From Pholiota molesta (lineage: Eukaryota > Basidiomycota > Agaricomycetes > Agaricales > Strophariaceae): 64,000 nucleotides of DNA. The DNA is taken from contig JACGCK010000008.1 of assembly GCA_014925825.1 (NCBI GenBank), positions 682,001-746,000 on the forward strand, given 5' to 3'. Position numbers and translations under genes: made by a program. The first letter of the stretch is position 1. Every line of letters starts with the position of its first letter. The notes below the pieces were generated by a model that was not told the DNA's origin, did not search any database, and worked only from the letters and a program-made list of their open reading frames with translations. Shown piece by piece: positions 1 to 10,817 of this stretch.

Positions 1-464
1 TAAGAGTTTAAGCTTGGAAACATTGTACCCTAATTCATATACACAAGACTTGGGGTATTCATGTCCTTCTCATGCCAGATAGTGACACAGAACAATAGTT
101 ATTGGGGACTTTACTTCAATGCAATCAATGGACAGACAATTATTACTGTACTATTTCGACCGTAGGTTCACACCATGTTACGCGTTACGCTTATAATTCA
201 CGGAATAACATGTTCATTTTCAAAATTACGGGTTACCGAACAAAAAATAGTTCATTATTGGATCACGTGACTGCGATTGAATAACATGTTCAATTGGAAG
301 GTTCATTTATGGTCTTAGCGACATGAACAACGTGAATAGTACAAGAAGCATTGACTGAAAGTATGCACACTGGATTGATGTCTCAAATCAAGTAAATTTT
401 TGTTATACTCGACGGGCATGTACGTAAATTGACCTAGTACACGGAGAACCAAAGATGACCTGGG

Positions 465-906
465 TTAATTAATTTTGGAATCTTCCTCAGGAGGGAAATC
501 CAACAGACCCATCCTCCGAGTATCCACATCTCGAAACCGCGAGACAAGACAAGCAACCAACGTCACGACCCAACAGACATATTCCACTTTTTGTGCATTG
601 CATTCAGCTTTCTTCAGAAACCAGTCTGCAAGCCAAGCATCCAAAATCATGCCGGTCATTTCTTATGCCGTGCATGCAATTTGCGATCTTGCTGCAGAAA
701 CGAATGTGATAGACAAGCAACCAACCAAAAGGCACACTGGCCAGACATATGCTGCACGTGTACGCTGCGTACCGCTTTCTTCGAAACCGATCTTCGAGCT
801 CTTCAGGATCTGGGAGCGAGGGGGGTGTGATTTCGCATCCTACAAGGATCTGAAAGGCGATCACAACCATAAGTATCATCGTAACGATGAAAAGCACATG
901 GGACAT
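465..906 (-). CDS. Possible small membrane protein (weak)
   Basis: Two overlapping minus-strand frames, one covering about 906-604 and the other about 659-465, each encode a cysteine-rich hydrophobic stretch followed by a charged stretch. The DNA under them contains a diverged direct duplication (about 530-640 and 690-815) sharing phrases such as the segments around 'caagcaaccaac' and 'gctttcttc'. The two frames would join only with a frame change or a short intron. I recognise no family. It may be a decayed or lineage-specific membrane protein, or chance open frames; codon use gives no decisive support. Confidence 0.2.
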
Positions 907-1422
907 ACTTCAAAAGAGCCTGCCCAAACTAGGCAGCTCTCAAACACCCCAGCTTACTCACTGGGGAATAGGTTGCGACGAGAACTATAAGATGCAAAGA
1001 TAAATGAGTAACGAAGGACCGAGGCACAAAGATTCAGATACGGACCTCATCACATGGCACATCTACGGGATGCACACATAATTTCTGGAAATGCAGTACC
1101 GCATACTCCAACTTTCACTCCTACTGGGCGATTACCTAGGTCAAGGTGAGCATCGCGACGAAGGGCCGGGACTGAGCAAGACATACCCAGAGAAAGTGGG
1201 GATTTCGACCGAAGAACCATGTACGTGGGAGTCACCTTTATATAAACTCTGATTCACTTTAGGGCAGGTCTTTGTCACCCCAACGTGACCTATTTTTTGT
1301 CATGGTTGTCAAAGATAATCCTCTTTGAGTCTTTCGGAATATCTATGAATCCCGATCAGATGCTTGCATGTTAAAGATAGAAACGTTCATTGCAGGTTCA
1401 TTGGGTGTGGACCTGTGTGGAC
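907..1422. other. Intergenic stretch
   Basis: No coding region is supported here. A TATATAAA stretch lies near 1237-1244, but no recognisable gene begins just downstream of it. The right part is likely the 3' flank of the minus-strand kinase gene. Confidence 0.4.
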
Positions 1423-3405
1423 TTAAATGCGCAATGAGCCAGAGTAAGTAACTCGGGTTAATTTGTTCCTATCCCAATCCCAGAAATATATTATGCAGTA
1501 AATGTGACGATATCCAAGTGCTCTCATCATGATGCGGTCATCAAAGTTCAAACCATCCAGCTTCACCATCTCATGGGCTAAACCCGTCCATCCGCGGCGA
1601 CGAGCCTTGCGCCCTGAAAGCTCTGTCGCAAACCTAAATAGAGCATCAAACAGAAAAGAGAAAAGAGCCTTGAGCACCATCGAATGTCAAGTCAAAAGCA
1701 AAAATCAAAACGCACCTTAGACATTCATCCAGTTTCCATCTTCCCCGACTATCCTCGGAAACTGAACTAGTATCATCCTCGCCGCTCCACGCAGGAGTAT
1801 ATGGCAATCCAGGACACATCCTCCTACTTAATGCATAGATCATCCCTGCGATGAATGCATCCTGCGACCCAAGCTCATCCACGATGTGGTCCTGTTTCTC
1901 ATGCGGCGTCTCCGTGTCCTGCGAGTCGTTGTCGTCATCATGTTCTTCTGTCGTTGTGTGCGTGTATTGGCTGCTCTCATTTGTGCCCTGCCCTTGACGC
2001 GTATGAGACCGGTTCCGTAGAAACGTGTGATGGTGGTTCGGGAGACTTTCATCGGTATCTGACAAATAACGGCTGTGGCTGCCGGCAGTGAAGGCGTGCG
2101 AGGATGGCGTTCTACTTCGTCCCCCTGCCCAGAAGTCACTCCCACTGCGCACAGATCGAACTTCAGTGGAAATGCCGCCAAACCCATTTCCCAAGCGGGT
2201 GTCGTTCACGTCTCTAGTTTGCGATGGGGGCGGTCGGTCCTCGACCCAACCAGAGCTCTGGAAGTATTCTTTGGTCGGCAACGACAGAACGGCGCCGCCT
2301 TCAGAACCCCAATGTACCACAAGCAAAGCATGCGGAGGCGCAATCGATGCGATCGACAATAAGAAAGCCCGGGGAGTCGTTTCGTAATGCGGAGAATTCG
2401 CTTGCGCATATTGTTGATTGAAGAATAAAACGTCTGCGTGAGGTATCAGCTAAATGATCAAGGAACTGTTCAGCCATCTGAGAAACAAGATCAACGTTAA
2501 AAGAAAACGAACAGCTTCGATCCCTTGCCTTCCCTCCGGCCAACATCGACGCTAAATACACAATGACTTCTCCACTTCCGTTCGCGTGCGAGTCCATCCA
2601 AGCCAGTAATATTACTCAACGTCGTCTTTACGGACCGGCCTTCGAAATGAAGCCAATCAAAGGGTGCAGGGCTATTAGGGTTGTGGAACGGAGGATTCGT
2701 AGGCCTAGGACCCGATTGCGATGGCCGAGGCGTGTTAGGAGGGGGCGCAAGGGAGGTAGAAGAACCCCCATATGTAGGTGCGGTAGGAGTGATAGTGGGT
2801 GTAGTTTGGGGGTAATTTTCCGGGGCAAGAAGTGGGCCCAGGAGAGAGACGAAGTCCTCATGAGTGATATCCGGCAATGGATTATGGTTCACGACCGTCT
2901 TACTGCTGTCTTCCGCTAGATTATTGCAGAGTCAGATATGGACACAATTTGGATGGAAAAACACAAACCTGAATGTAGCACCCAGGCACTAGGAACACCA
3001 GCATCTCTCCAGATTTTACAATACTTGGTGATCACTCCTTCGTTCTCCAAATCCTGCAAAACTGCACGGCCTTCCTCGTTGCCTCCTAGAGGAGCACCAA
3101 AACGGCTTCAACATTGGCAAATTGGGCTAGTAGTGACAGCACCTAGACAATAATGAGAATAAAAATCATCGACTAAATCAAGGATTCAGTCCTGAAAGTA
3201 TACGCACCATATTCGCCGAGCCACCCCTAGATTTTTCTACCGAGTGAGCGCGCACGGCACCAGAAGGTGCAGGATAGCATGGAATAGAAAGTGTATGCGT
3301 CTGGAAGAGCGTTCCAGACGCTACGATACGCAGAGGTTTCCCCGATGCGCCTAGGGAATGTGCTTGATTAAAGTCGTCGGAACGTTCGCGTCGTAACCTG
3401 GCCAT
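1423..3405 (-). CDS. Ketohexokinase-like PfkB sugar kinase
   Basis: The translated exons follow the order of animal ketohexokinase. The N-terminal exon (start ATG 3405-3403) ends in GGSANM. The next exon (from about 3142) has PLGGNEEGRAVLQ and GVPSAWVL. A third (about 2920-2500) has NPLPDI, FDWLHFEGRS and CVFSVDVGR. A later exon has HADVLFFNQQYA, LLVVHWGSEG and VDELGSQDAF. The last has the ELSGRKARRRGWTGL segment. The family phosphorylates fructose or a related sugar with ATP. The usual GAGD catalytic signature reads GSQD, so the Asp base is kept but the anion-hole glycine is changed. Two low-complexity insertions (Pro-rich before FDWLHFEG, Ser/His-rich before GSQD) lengthen it well beyond about 300 residues. 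Two one-base frame breaks are needed, near 3094 and at the CCC run 2522-2524. The family call is firm; substrate is not. Confidence 0.72.
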
Positions 3406-5015
3406 GCTAAGCAACCGTTGGGTATAAGTGAGTATATCTATCCTGAATCAAGGAGGGGTTGCAGAGAGAGAGAAATAGAGAAGCGAACAGGCGGCCACTT
3501 TCATTTCCCTGGATGCATTGTTCAATTGAAGCATGTAAATGGGAGCAGGGCGGCAACTCAGGAACACTTTCTGATGCAATCATGGGCATTTCATCAACGG
3601 GCCGGTTCTTTCCTCACCGTCCGCTCGCTGCTTCCGACCAGCTTCAAGCTTACTTGCCTTCACTGTCTTGAACTCAGTCCACTATAAACCTCATAGAGAA
3701 GAAATCAATTTCAGCTTGAGGCATCTAAGATTTAAATACGATGATTGATTCTGATTCTGTCCAAGTCTGAATCATTCAATTCACGACAGAAGGGAAACGG
3801 AAGGTTGACGCGAGGTGATGCAAGGTAAGAATTTCAGCCCATATATCACGCATAACCACTTGAACGCTGCAACAGATCATACAGTTGGAACCCTTTTCAT
3901 TGCAGACAGGATCTGAAATTTGAATCTGATCTATGGTTGTGCCCTAGGAGACTCGACAAATTGGAAGGTCGTCTCCTCGGCGGGGATGACTCAACGCTCA
4001 ACCGAAAACGAGTTCAGCCCGAAGATGCATACCACCTTCAACACCACAACTTCCTCGGACTTGCTCCATCCTTGGGGTGATGGCTTTTGTCTTCTCCATA
4101 CACGCATCTCATCCATACATTCCTGCAATTGCCAGTCCGTATCCCATTCCACACCCATTCCACCATATTCGCTTTCCAGGCCTCTCTTTCCATTGCAGCG
4201 GCGTTGTTTTTGTACCTCATCTTCAGCGCGAACATCTGTAACGATGTTCTTTTGCGCATGGTCTATCGTCCTCTCGGTGTGGCGCAATTCTTCCATACCA
4301 TGCGCATCTCAGAAGGTCGTTCATTCAAAATCGTGTTCAGCTTCTGGTAGTCCTTCTATGCATTAGGATGGTGGGATGGCCGGACGATTTTTTTTACTAC
4401 TACGAGACATGCTCTCAAGAACGCGCGAAGAGGAGCTAGCCATTAGCCAATATAGCTCTCATCGTATTCGACCTCCACGATACTTATACGTACAAGCTCG
4501 CAGATGATCAAGGTTCGTGTACCCTTCTCAGCTTAAGGATCGAGCCTCCTAAGCGCTGATTTCTTCCATTATTTTGCCAACGTTCGGGCCTGCACCTTCA
4601 AGAAGCGCCCTCGCGCTAGAAAGTGCGAAGTAGGAAGAACCTGATGCAAAATAGGTCTTTCCGATCCAACTAGTCCTTTTCGGATTCCTTGTCGCTCTCG
4701 GTTCTGATGCTTTCGTACTACACCAGTGTCTCCTATCTCGAAGAACTTTGCAGCAGGCTACCTAGAAGGAATTATCTGTATCACCCATCTCAACGCCACA
4801 TCCACATTTCCCTGTTCACAATTACTCATTCGCTCTTGTGGATATTACAGGGATCATGTTGCCCAATACATAACAATGTTGCGGTTTCTCTTCTACATGA
4901 TAATGTTACAATTACAACAAGTCACAAAACCATCAAACGCCCCGCCCGCCCCTCAGCCCCCAAGTGCCCGCTACTTGCGTCTCCCAACGTCTGTAGCGGT
5001 GATTAATCTACTAAC
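3406..5015. other. Intergenic region, nothing assigned
   Basis: About 1.6 kb between two minus-strand genes. Open frames occur around 3920-4370 on both strands, one with a hydrophobic stretch (about 4150-4260, plus strand). None resembles a family I know, and they lack convincing exon structure. The left part should hold the promoter of the ketohexokinase-like gene. Confidence 0.4.
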
Positions 5016-6839
5016 TTAATGTATAAAAAGGTAAGAAGTTGTCGGCTGAATATTTCGCTCGTCCTCCGTCTTCCACGAATCGTCGTCCGTCTCGGTGTCC
5101 ATAAAGGTAAAGTCACGGTCGTCTTCGTCCCCGCCGCTCGGTGTGCTATAGCAGCTTGCAGTCTCCACCATCGACGGCGCCCTCGCCTGCACCTGCTCTT
5201 CCTCAGCCACGCTCACTTGCTCCGCCGTCTTCTCATGTTCGAACACATCCGACCCACCCTCATTCGAGCTGTCAGAACTCTGTCTTTCCGAATCCGCTTT
5301 CTCGTCGCTCAACTCGCCTACCGCCTCAAGGATGACAGGCGTCAACGACACATCCTCGCGGTCGTGCGGCGCATAGCTGCTCAGCGCGCTCGTGCCACGG
5401 CTCGGTGTACCTCTCCTCACGTTCTTGCGCTCCTGCAGCCGCTCGATCTCGCGCTGGCGCTCCGCCATCCACGCCTCCTCTTCCTCGCGCGTCATCAGCA
5501 CACCGGTGCTCGAGAAGCGCCGCTCGTCGTGCTGCTTGGCCGCACCGCTGCGCCGGCGCAGGGTCAGTGTCTCGCGCACGGTGCGCATGCTCTCGTGCCG
5601 CCGTCGACCGCCTCTTCCAGCAGCTGGAGTGGTGGTACTCAGCGAAGACCTAGGATCTCCTTCCTCGCTGGCTCCGCTGCCACTGGCGCTCGTTCGTCCA
5701 GCGAGGCTGCCGACGTCGATCCCAGCGGCCTCGAGAACGGTCTCGATCGGCGCATGTCCTTTTGTCGTTTGCATTCGATGCGCAAAAGAACACGTCAACC
5801 TACAAACGCAAAAATCAATGTCTGAATATTTTTGCTCGATAGGCGCATCAATGACGCGGGTGAAAGACTTACCCAGGACCAAATATAAATTCGCCGCCGA
5901 GCTGGCCTATATCGCCGCCCTTCTCCCAAACGGGCATGCCCACTTTAATGGCGCGCACGACGACCATCGCGATCCCGCCCATCAAGCCATGCTTCACATA
6001 CCCCCCCGCGTACTCTTCTCCTCCTTCGCTCCTGTCGCCGCCTTCTCCGACAACGGCCGTGGGACCTGCTGCTGGCCTGACAAATGCCGATGCCGGTCGT
6101 CCCCATCCCTGCCCATCCCCAGCGCCTTGTACACCGCCAACCCCGGGTCCGTGTACACATTAAACGGCAGCCCAAACATCCTGCGGTACTTGCGGATCAT
6201 CCCATGCGCGCCGTTGCTGATGACGACAAAGCTCACGAGGCGCCCGCGCACGTCCGCGGCCTCCGACCAGCGCGAGAGCATCTCCGGCTGCACGAGCGCC
6301 TTCAGCGACGCCATGTAGTCCTGGCACAGCGGGCACCAGAAGTGGCGGATGAACACGGCGATCGTGCGGTGCGCGGCGAAGAGCGACGCGAAGCTCACGC
6401 GCGTGCCGTCCTCGCAGGTGAGCGGGAGCGGCGCCGCGCGCCGGATCTGCTCCTCCGTGGGCAGGTCCCATTCGCCTGGGCGCACAGACGGAGAGTCGGT
6501 CGCATCGGCGCCGGAAGGACCGCAGCAAGCAGCTTGGGATCCCGACGAGTGAGGCTGCGCGCTGCAAGACACCGGCGGCGGTGGTGGCGTTCTCCCGAGT
6601 GCTTTTGATTTAGGCTTTTCTGTCGACGTCGACGAAGTGTCCATCAGCGGCGGAGGACTTGGCGCGGGTCTTGGCGAAGTATACGCCTCCTCTTCGTCGT
6701 GCTGCCATTCGAAATTCGTCGGCGAGCTGGGAAGGGATATGTTCACAATCGAAGTGCCCGAGATCGAGTACGAACTCGGCGAGACGGAAGAAAGTGACAT
6801 CGGCGGGAACGAGAACATCCTCGAATGGCGCGGCCTCAT
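5016..6839 (-). CDS. Peroxiredoxin-like (AhpC/TSA, PRXL2/AAED1-type) protein
   Basis: This is a thioredoxin-fold protein of the AhpC/TSA antioxidant group found across fungi. Exon 1 (6839-5873) has a low-complexity Ser/Pro-rich N-terminus, then the fold: FASLFAAHRTIAVFIRHF, the redox motif CPLC (FWCPLCQDY), VVISNGAHGMIRKYRRMFG and NVYTDPGLAVYKALGM. After a frame break come GGYVKHGLMGGIAMVV and GELGGEFIFGPG-like segments. A GTAAGT..TAG intron (5872-5801) joins exon 2 in phase: LTCSFAHRMQTTKGHAPIETVLEAAG, then a long disordered acidic tail to the stop at 5016-5018. The break lies in the C7 run at 6001-6007, where eight bases would keep frame. The start ATG overlaps the stop region of the gene upstream; a GTAAGA site near 6860 leaves open that the two are one transcript. 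Substrate is unknown. Confidence 0.8.
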
Positions 6840-8513
6840 CGTGTTCCCGTTTTCTTACCGCTCTTGAGCACGGTTTCCAACCGCGCTTGCAAAGCCGGCG
6901 ACGTCGAGCGCTCCATCCTTTTTATAGGGCCAGATATGGGTAGCAAAGCCGCGTCGAAAGATCGTCCTTGTCCTTGGAACGGGACAGGTGTATCATTTCT
7001 GGAAGGTGGCAGCTCGTGGCCTTTTATCTGCTCTTGAGGCGCCCGCGACCCGGGTGAGAAATCAGCTACGCCGCTTTCACATTGAATACTAGTCAGCTTC
7101 TGCAGTCTGTGATTGTGATGATCAGGGCGAGCATCATCATTGTTGTCGTTGACACTGATGAGCAGTGGGCGTTCTGCTGGATTAGGTTTCGTATGCGGAT
7201 TACCAATGCTCGTTGCAAAAGGCTGGTGGGCCCAAGGCGACGGTGTTGGAATCAGTAGATGCAGACGTTTCTGGTTATCAAAGACCGTGGGGACGTCTAA
7301 AGATATCGACCGTTTAATCGATGTTGTTCCAGGCGATACAGCCACTGCGAGTTCTTGTTCTCCTTGTCCTGCTCTTGTTTTAGCGTTGACATGGGGCCAG
7401 CGCTTCTCTGATGCTGGATAATCCGTGGTGCCTGCAGATGCGGGGGAATATCTGGAGGCGGGCTCGGCTGGTGCCAGGCAACCGTAGACATAACAGCTTG
7501 AGGCGCCGATATCGAGGCTTTGTGCACCTTGCGCGGCTCAGCCGCTCTCCGTCGTTCAGTAACGTTGATCACCTGCGTCTTGGTCGTATTTCCCAATCTA
7601 ATGTCGCTAGACGCCTTGGCATTGCTGCTAGCGGTTGTACTGCCAACAAGCTGGACCGCTTCTTTGGAATAAGGAACTTTGGGAACCGGAGATGAGCGGG
7701 CTCGGTGCGCCCCGTTGAATTAATGAAAGGAGCTTGAGCTTGGACGCGGTCTTCGGTTTGCTGTTGGCGATGGATCCGGCGGCATGCTGTCGATCTAAGT
7801 TACTCCTGGGGTCGCCTACTGGTATGGGATATGGACACACCAACGAAGGATCGGGGCGCGTTGGGGAGGGGTGGTGTTTGGCCGGAATCGAATCTCAGAG
7901 GTCGAGGACGCGGCATCGCTCTCCATGCCATAATAATCGGAGAGATCTGCATCCTCTGGGTGGACGAACGCAATGGATCATACAATCCTGCAGTCCTTTT
8001 GGGCGACGCGACGGTAATGTTCACGTCTGTTTGCGACGCGTTGGGGCTCGCGATGCACGGGAACGCCTGCAGCTTCGTTGCACTGGGTGCGTGAATCTGG
8101 GAATACCGCATATAGTGACCAATTTTCTCCGTCAAAGCGGGCCTGGCCTTGGATTTTGGCGAAGGCGATGGAGAAGGCGACATGCTGATCAAGCGCGCGC
8201 TAGTCAGCGTGGTGGAGGCGTTCTGGGAGAGAGGAGAAGGATTCATGTACGACATGGAACGTCTGCGCTCGCTAGGGACTTCCAAAGTTTCCTGGCTTCC
8301 ATACGCGCCTAAATACGTGAAGGCGGGCGAAGCACGGTCTAGGAGGGCGCTAGAGGTGCGATTACGAAGGACCCACAGCGGCGCAAATGGATCCAGGGGA
8401 TCTGGCGAGGGATAGCGCTCGGAGACATCGACGGTGGGCGGTGGCTTGCGCCTGATGCGCTGCACGCCAGGCGCTCTGAGATCCAAGTACGAGCAGGATG
8501 GCGAGGAGAGCAT
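6836..8513 (-). CDS. Unidentified Ser/Pro-rich disordered protein
   Basis: A long run of minus-strand coding-like sequence starts at ATG 8513-8511 (MLSSPSCSYLDLRAPG) and passes through three frames to a stop at 6836. The protein is rich in Ser, Pro, Arg and Gln and has no domain I recognise. Frame 1 runs to about 7818. A 43-nt GTAACT..CAG segment would join it in phase to KPKTASKLKLLSLIQ. A further change is needed near the G4 run at about 7706-7709 before VPYSKEAVQLVGS. The last frame includes GTTSIKRSISLDVPTVFDN and LETVLKSG. Another open frame with MIQPRASDVVSRVS (8892) could be an upstream exon. Exon limits are unreliable. It may be a fungal-specific regulator or part of the next gene downstream. 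Confidence 0.4.
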
Positions 8514-9416
8514 GGCCAGAGATAGCGACCGAAGGGCTGGAGAGGGCCCTTAAGAGCGGGAGATGCGTTACGGCAGGACCATGCAGTCTCTGCATGCCTC
8601 GGAGGGCAGGACGGGGTGGGTATTTAAAAGGGCGACGATGTGGTGAGGCTGGCAACACGTGCCCGCGTCTCTTCTGCTTCTTCTCGTCCGCCGCCCTACG
8701 TGCATCCAGCAGCCTATCAGTCCCAGCCTGTCTTCCACTGATGTTTTTCTCCTGTTCATTACACGTAATCCCTTCGAAGATGCCGTCTTCATTGCCAGCC
8801 TCTCCGTGGCATGGCGTATCCAAGTCCGCGATCAAGCGTTTCCAGTCCACGGAAACTCTGGAAACCACATCGCTCGCTCGCGGCTGTATCATAGGAGAGG
8901 TATATATACCACTATTGTTTTCATTGACGAATGTAATTAAAACCTTACCGGGTTCAATGGTTTTACACTTGGCCTGACGACGAACGCAACTTGCCTGAAC
9001 ATCATCCGCATTTTCAAGAAGTTACCGCATAAATAGCACATGAAGAGCTACAAAAGGTTCCTTCTTTCCCTGCGTCATTATTTCGAGATGATCATTGGTT
9101 GGTGTATACAGCATACATGGACGTTTCGATTGATGTCGGATATCGCTAGATGGAATGCCCAGTAGAACGGAAGATGAGACGGTGTTTCGTCACTGTATTC
9201 TGATAAGCAGCATCAAATGGCCTTTGGAGGGCTGCGAGACTTACTCTCCTAGATTCACTATATCTGCACACAGATGATACTTGAGCTTGAAGCTTGACGG
9301 TCGCATTGATAGTATCATTGATAGCACGCCTCGTCATTTCCAGGCACATGCCAAATCCAAAAATAGAAAAATACCTACATCGCAGTCTATTTATAACTCT
9401 CCCCCACAGTGCCTAT
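8514..9416. other. Intergenic region upstream of the foldback element
   Basis: No convincing gene. The left 400 bases could be the promoter or first exon of the disordered-protein gene. A TATATATA stretch lies at about 8901-8908. The right part is AT-rich flank of the foldback element. Confidence 0.4.
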
Positions 9417-10720
9417 CACAGGATGCAGTACCAAATAAATGTGTATTATTTATTCGGTCCTTTTGTAATGGTTTATTTACATCACACTGCAGATATCTGA
9501 CAATGAAGAATTTGGAAGATATTTGGTACAATTTAATAGATAGAGATGTTCAATTTATCTGCTATATACGAGATGGGTTACCTGGTATAAACTTTGCCAA
9601 TAAATTGATGCCCTTTATTTGGAGCATATTTACATATTGAGCAGGTTGATTATTTGACAACATATGTATATGACACAAACAAATAACATTTGAATAAAGA
9701 GAGCAATTTTATTTGGTAGGCATATTTAAATAAATAAGGAGAGATTATTTGGTAGTTATTTGGTAGCAGATTTGCCTCGTCAAAGGGGCAAATCCGAAAT
9801 TTGCCGCACAAAAAACGGCAAATCTGGAATTTGCCTCGTCAAAGGGGCAAATTCGAAATTTGCCATGCAAAAAACGGCAAATCTGGAATTTGCCTCGTCA
9901 AAGGGGCAAATCCGAAATTTGCTGCGCAAAAAACGGCAAATCCGAAATTTGCCGCACAAAAAACGGCAAATCTGGAATTTGCCTCGTCAAAGGGGCAAAT
10001 TCGAAATTTGCTGCGCAAAAAATGGCAAATCCAAAATTTGCCTCATCAAAGGGGCAAATTACTGAGGCAAATTTTGGATTTGCCGTTTTTTGCGCGGCAA
10101 ATCTCGAATTTGCCCCTTTGATAAGGCAAATTCCAGATTTGCCGTTTTTTGCACGGCAAATTTCGAATTTGCCCCTTTGACGAGGCAAATTCCAGATTTG
10201 CCGTTTTTTGTGCAGCAAATTTCGGATTTGCCCCTTTGACGAGGCAAATTCCAGATTTGCCGTTTTTTGCATGGCAAATTTCGAATTTGCCCCTTTGACG
10301 AGGCAAATTCCAGATTTGCCGTTTTTTGCGCGGCAAATTTCGGATTTGCCCCTTTGACGAGGCAAATCTGCTACCAAATAACTACCAAATAATCTCTCCT
10401 TATTTATTTAAATATGCCTACCAAATAAAATTGCTCTCTTTATTCAAATGTTATTTGTTTGTGTCATATACATATGTTGTCAAATAATCAACCTGCTCAA
10501 TATGTAAATATGCTCCAAATAAAGGGCATCAATTTATTTGCAAAGTTTCTATTAGATAAACCATCTCATATATAGCAGATAAATCGAACACTTTTATCTA
10601 TTAAATTGTACCAAATATCTTCCAAATACTTTGTTGTCAGATATCTGCAGTGTGATGTAAATAAACTATTACATAAGCACCGAATAAATAACATACATTT
10701 ATTTGGTACTGCGCCCTGTG
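9417..10720. mobile_element. Foldback-type non-autonomous DNA element (1.3-kb palindrome)
   Basis: The left arm beginning CACAGGATGCAGTACCAAAT (9417) is matched in reverse complement by the right end ATTTGGTACTGCGCCCTGTG (ending 10720). Matching continues inward over the full length to a centre near 10055. The outer 200 bases of each arm differ at scattered positions, while the inner AT-rich part (about 9630-9770 against 10375-10500) is almost identical. The arms are full of CCAAATAA motifs, as subterminal transposase-site repeats often are. There is no transposase gene. A TAT triplet flanks both ends and may be the target duplication, but three bases are weak evidence. The element would fold into one hairpin about 650 bp long. 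The family assignment is open. Confidence 0.85.
9769..10372. repeat. Inverted arrays of a 59-bp repeat inside the foldback element
   Basis: The core of the element consists of 59-bp direct repeats (for example starting near 9801 and 9860), about four or five per arm, inverted across the centre. Each unit holds small palindromes: GGCAAATCTGGAATTTGCC and GGGGCAAATTCGAAATTTGC-type segments, separated by CTCGTCAAAG and by CAAAAAAC. Units differ by a few substitutions, so both tandem and inverted symmetry are kept at once. All six frames stay open for long stretches and give repetitive peptides, which I read as a by-product of the repeat, not a gene. Confidence 0.85.
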
Positions 10721-10773
10721 TATGTCATTCGTCATTGGCGTCATCACCATCTCAAAATAATGGCACCCCGCAC

Positions 10774-10780
10774 TATAAAG
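10774..10780 (+). promoter_or_regulatory. TATA box of the gene at 10818
   Basis: The sequence TATAAAG lies 44 bases before the ATG at 10818 in a short leader. It is only 54 bases from the end of the foldback element, so the promoter of this gene is almost abutted by the element. Confidence 0.4.
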
Positions 10781-10817
10781 TCTACGCAAACCCATTCACA
10801 AATTTGCATAACATATC

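Noticed and set aside
3920..5019. Several plus-strand frames with hydrophobic stretches
   Set aside because: No family resemblance, no consistent splice joins, and similar-length frames on the other strand.
9769..10372. CRISPR-like array
   Set aside because: Units are contiguous and diverged, without unique spacers, and the host is a eukaryote.
9760..10377. Open frames of about 100-160 residues on both strands with a repeated NGKSGICLVKGAN-like peptide
   Set aside because: They follow from the 59-bp repeat having no stops in several frames at once on both strands; no start context, introns or family support a protein.
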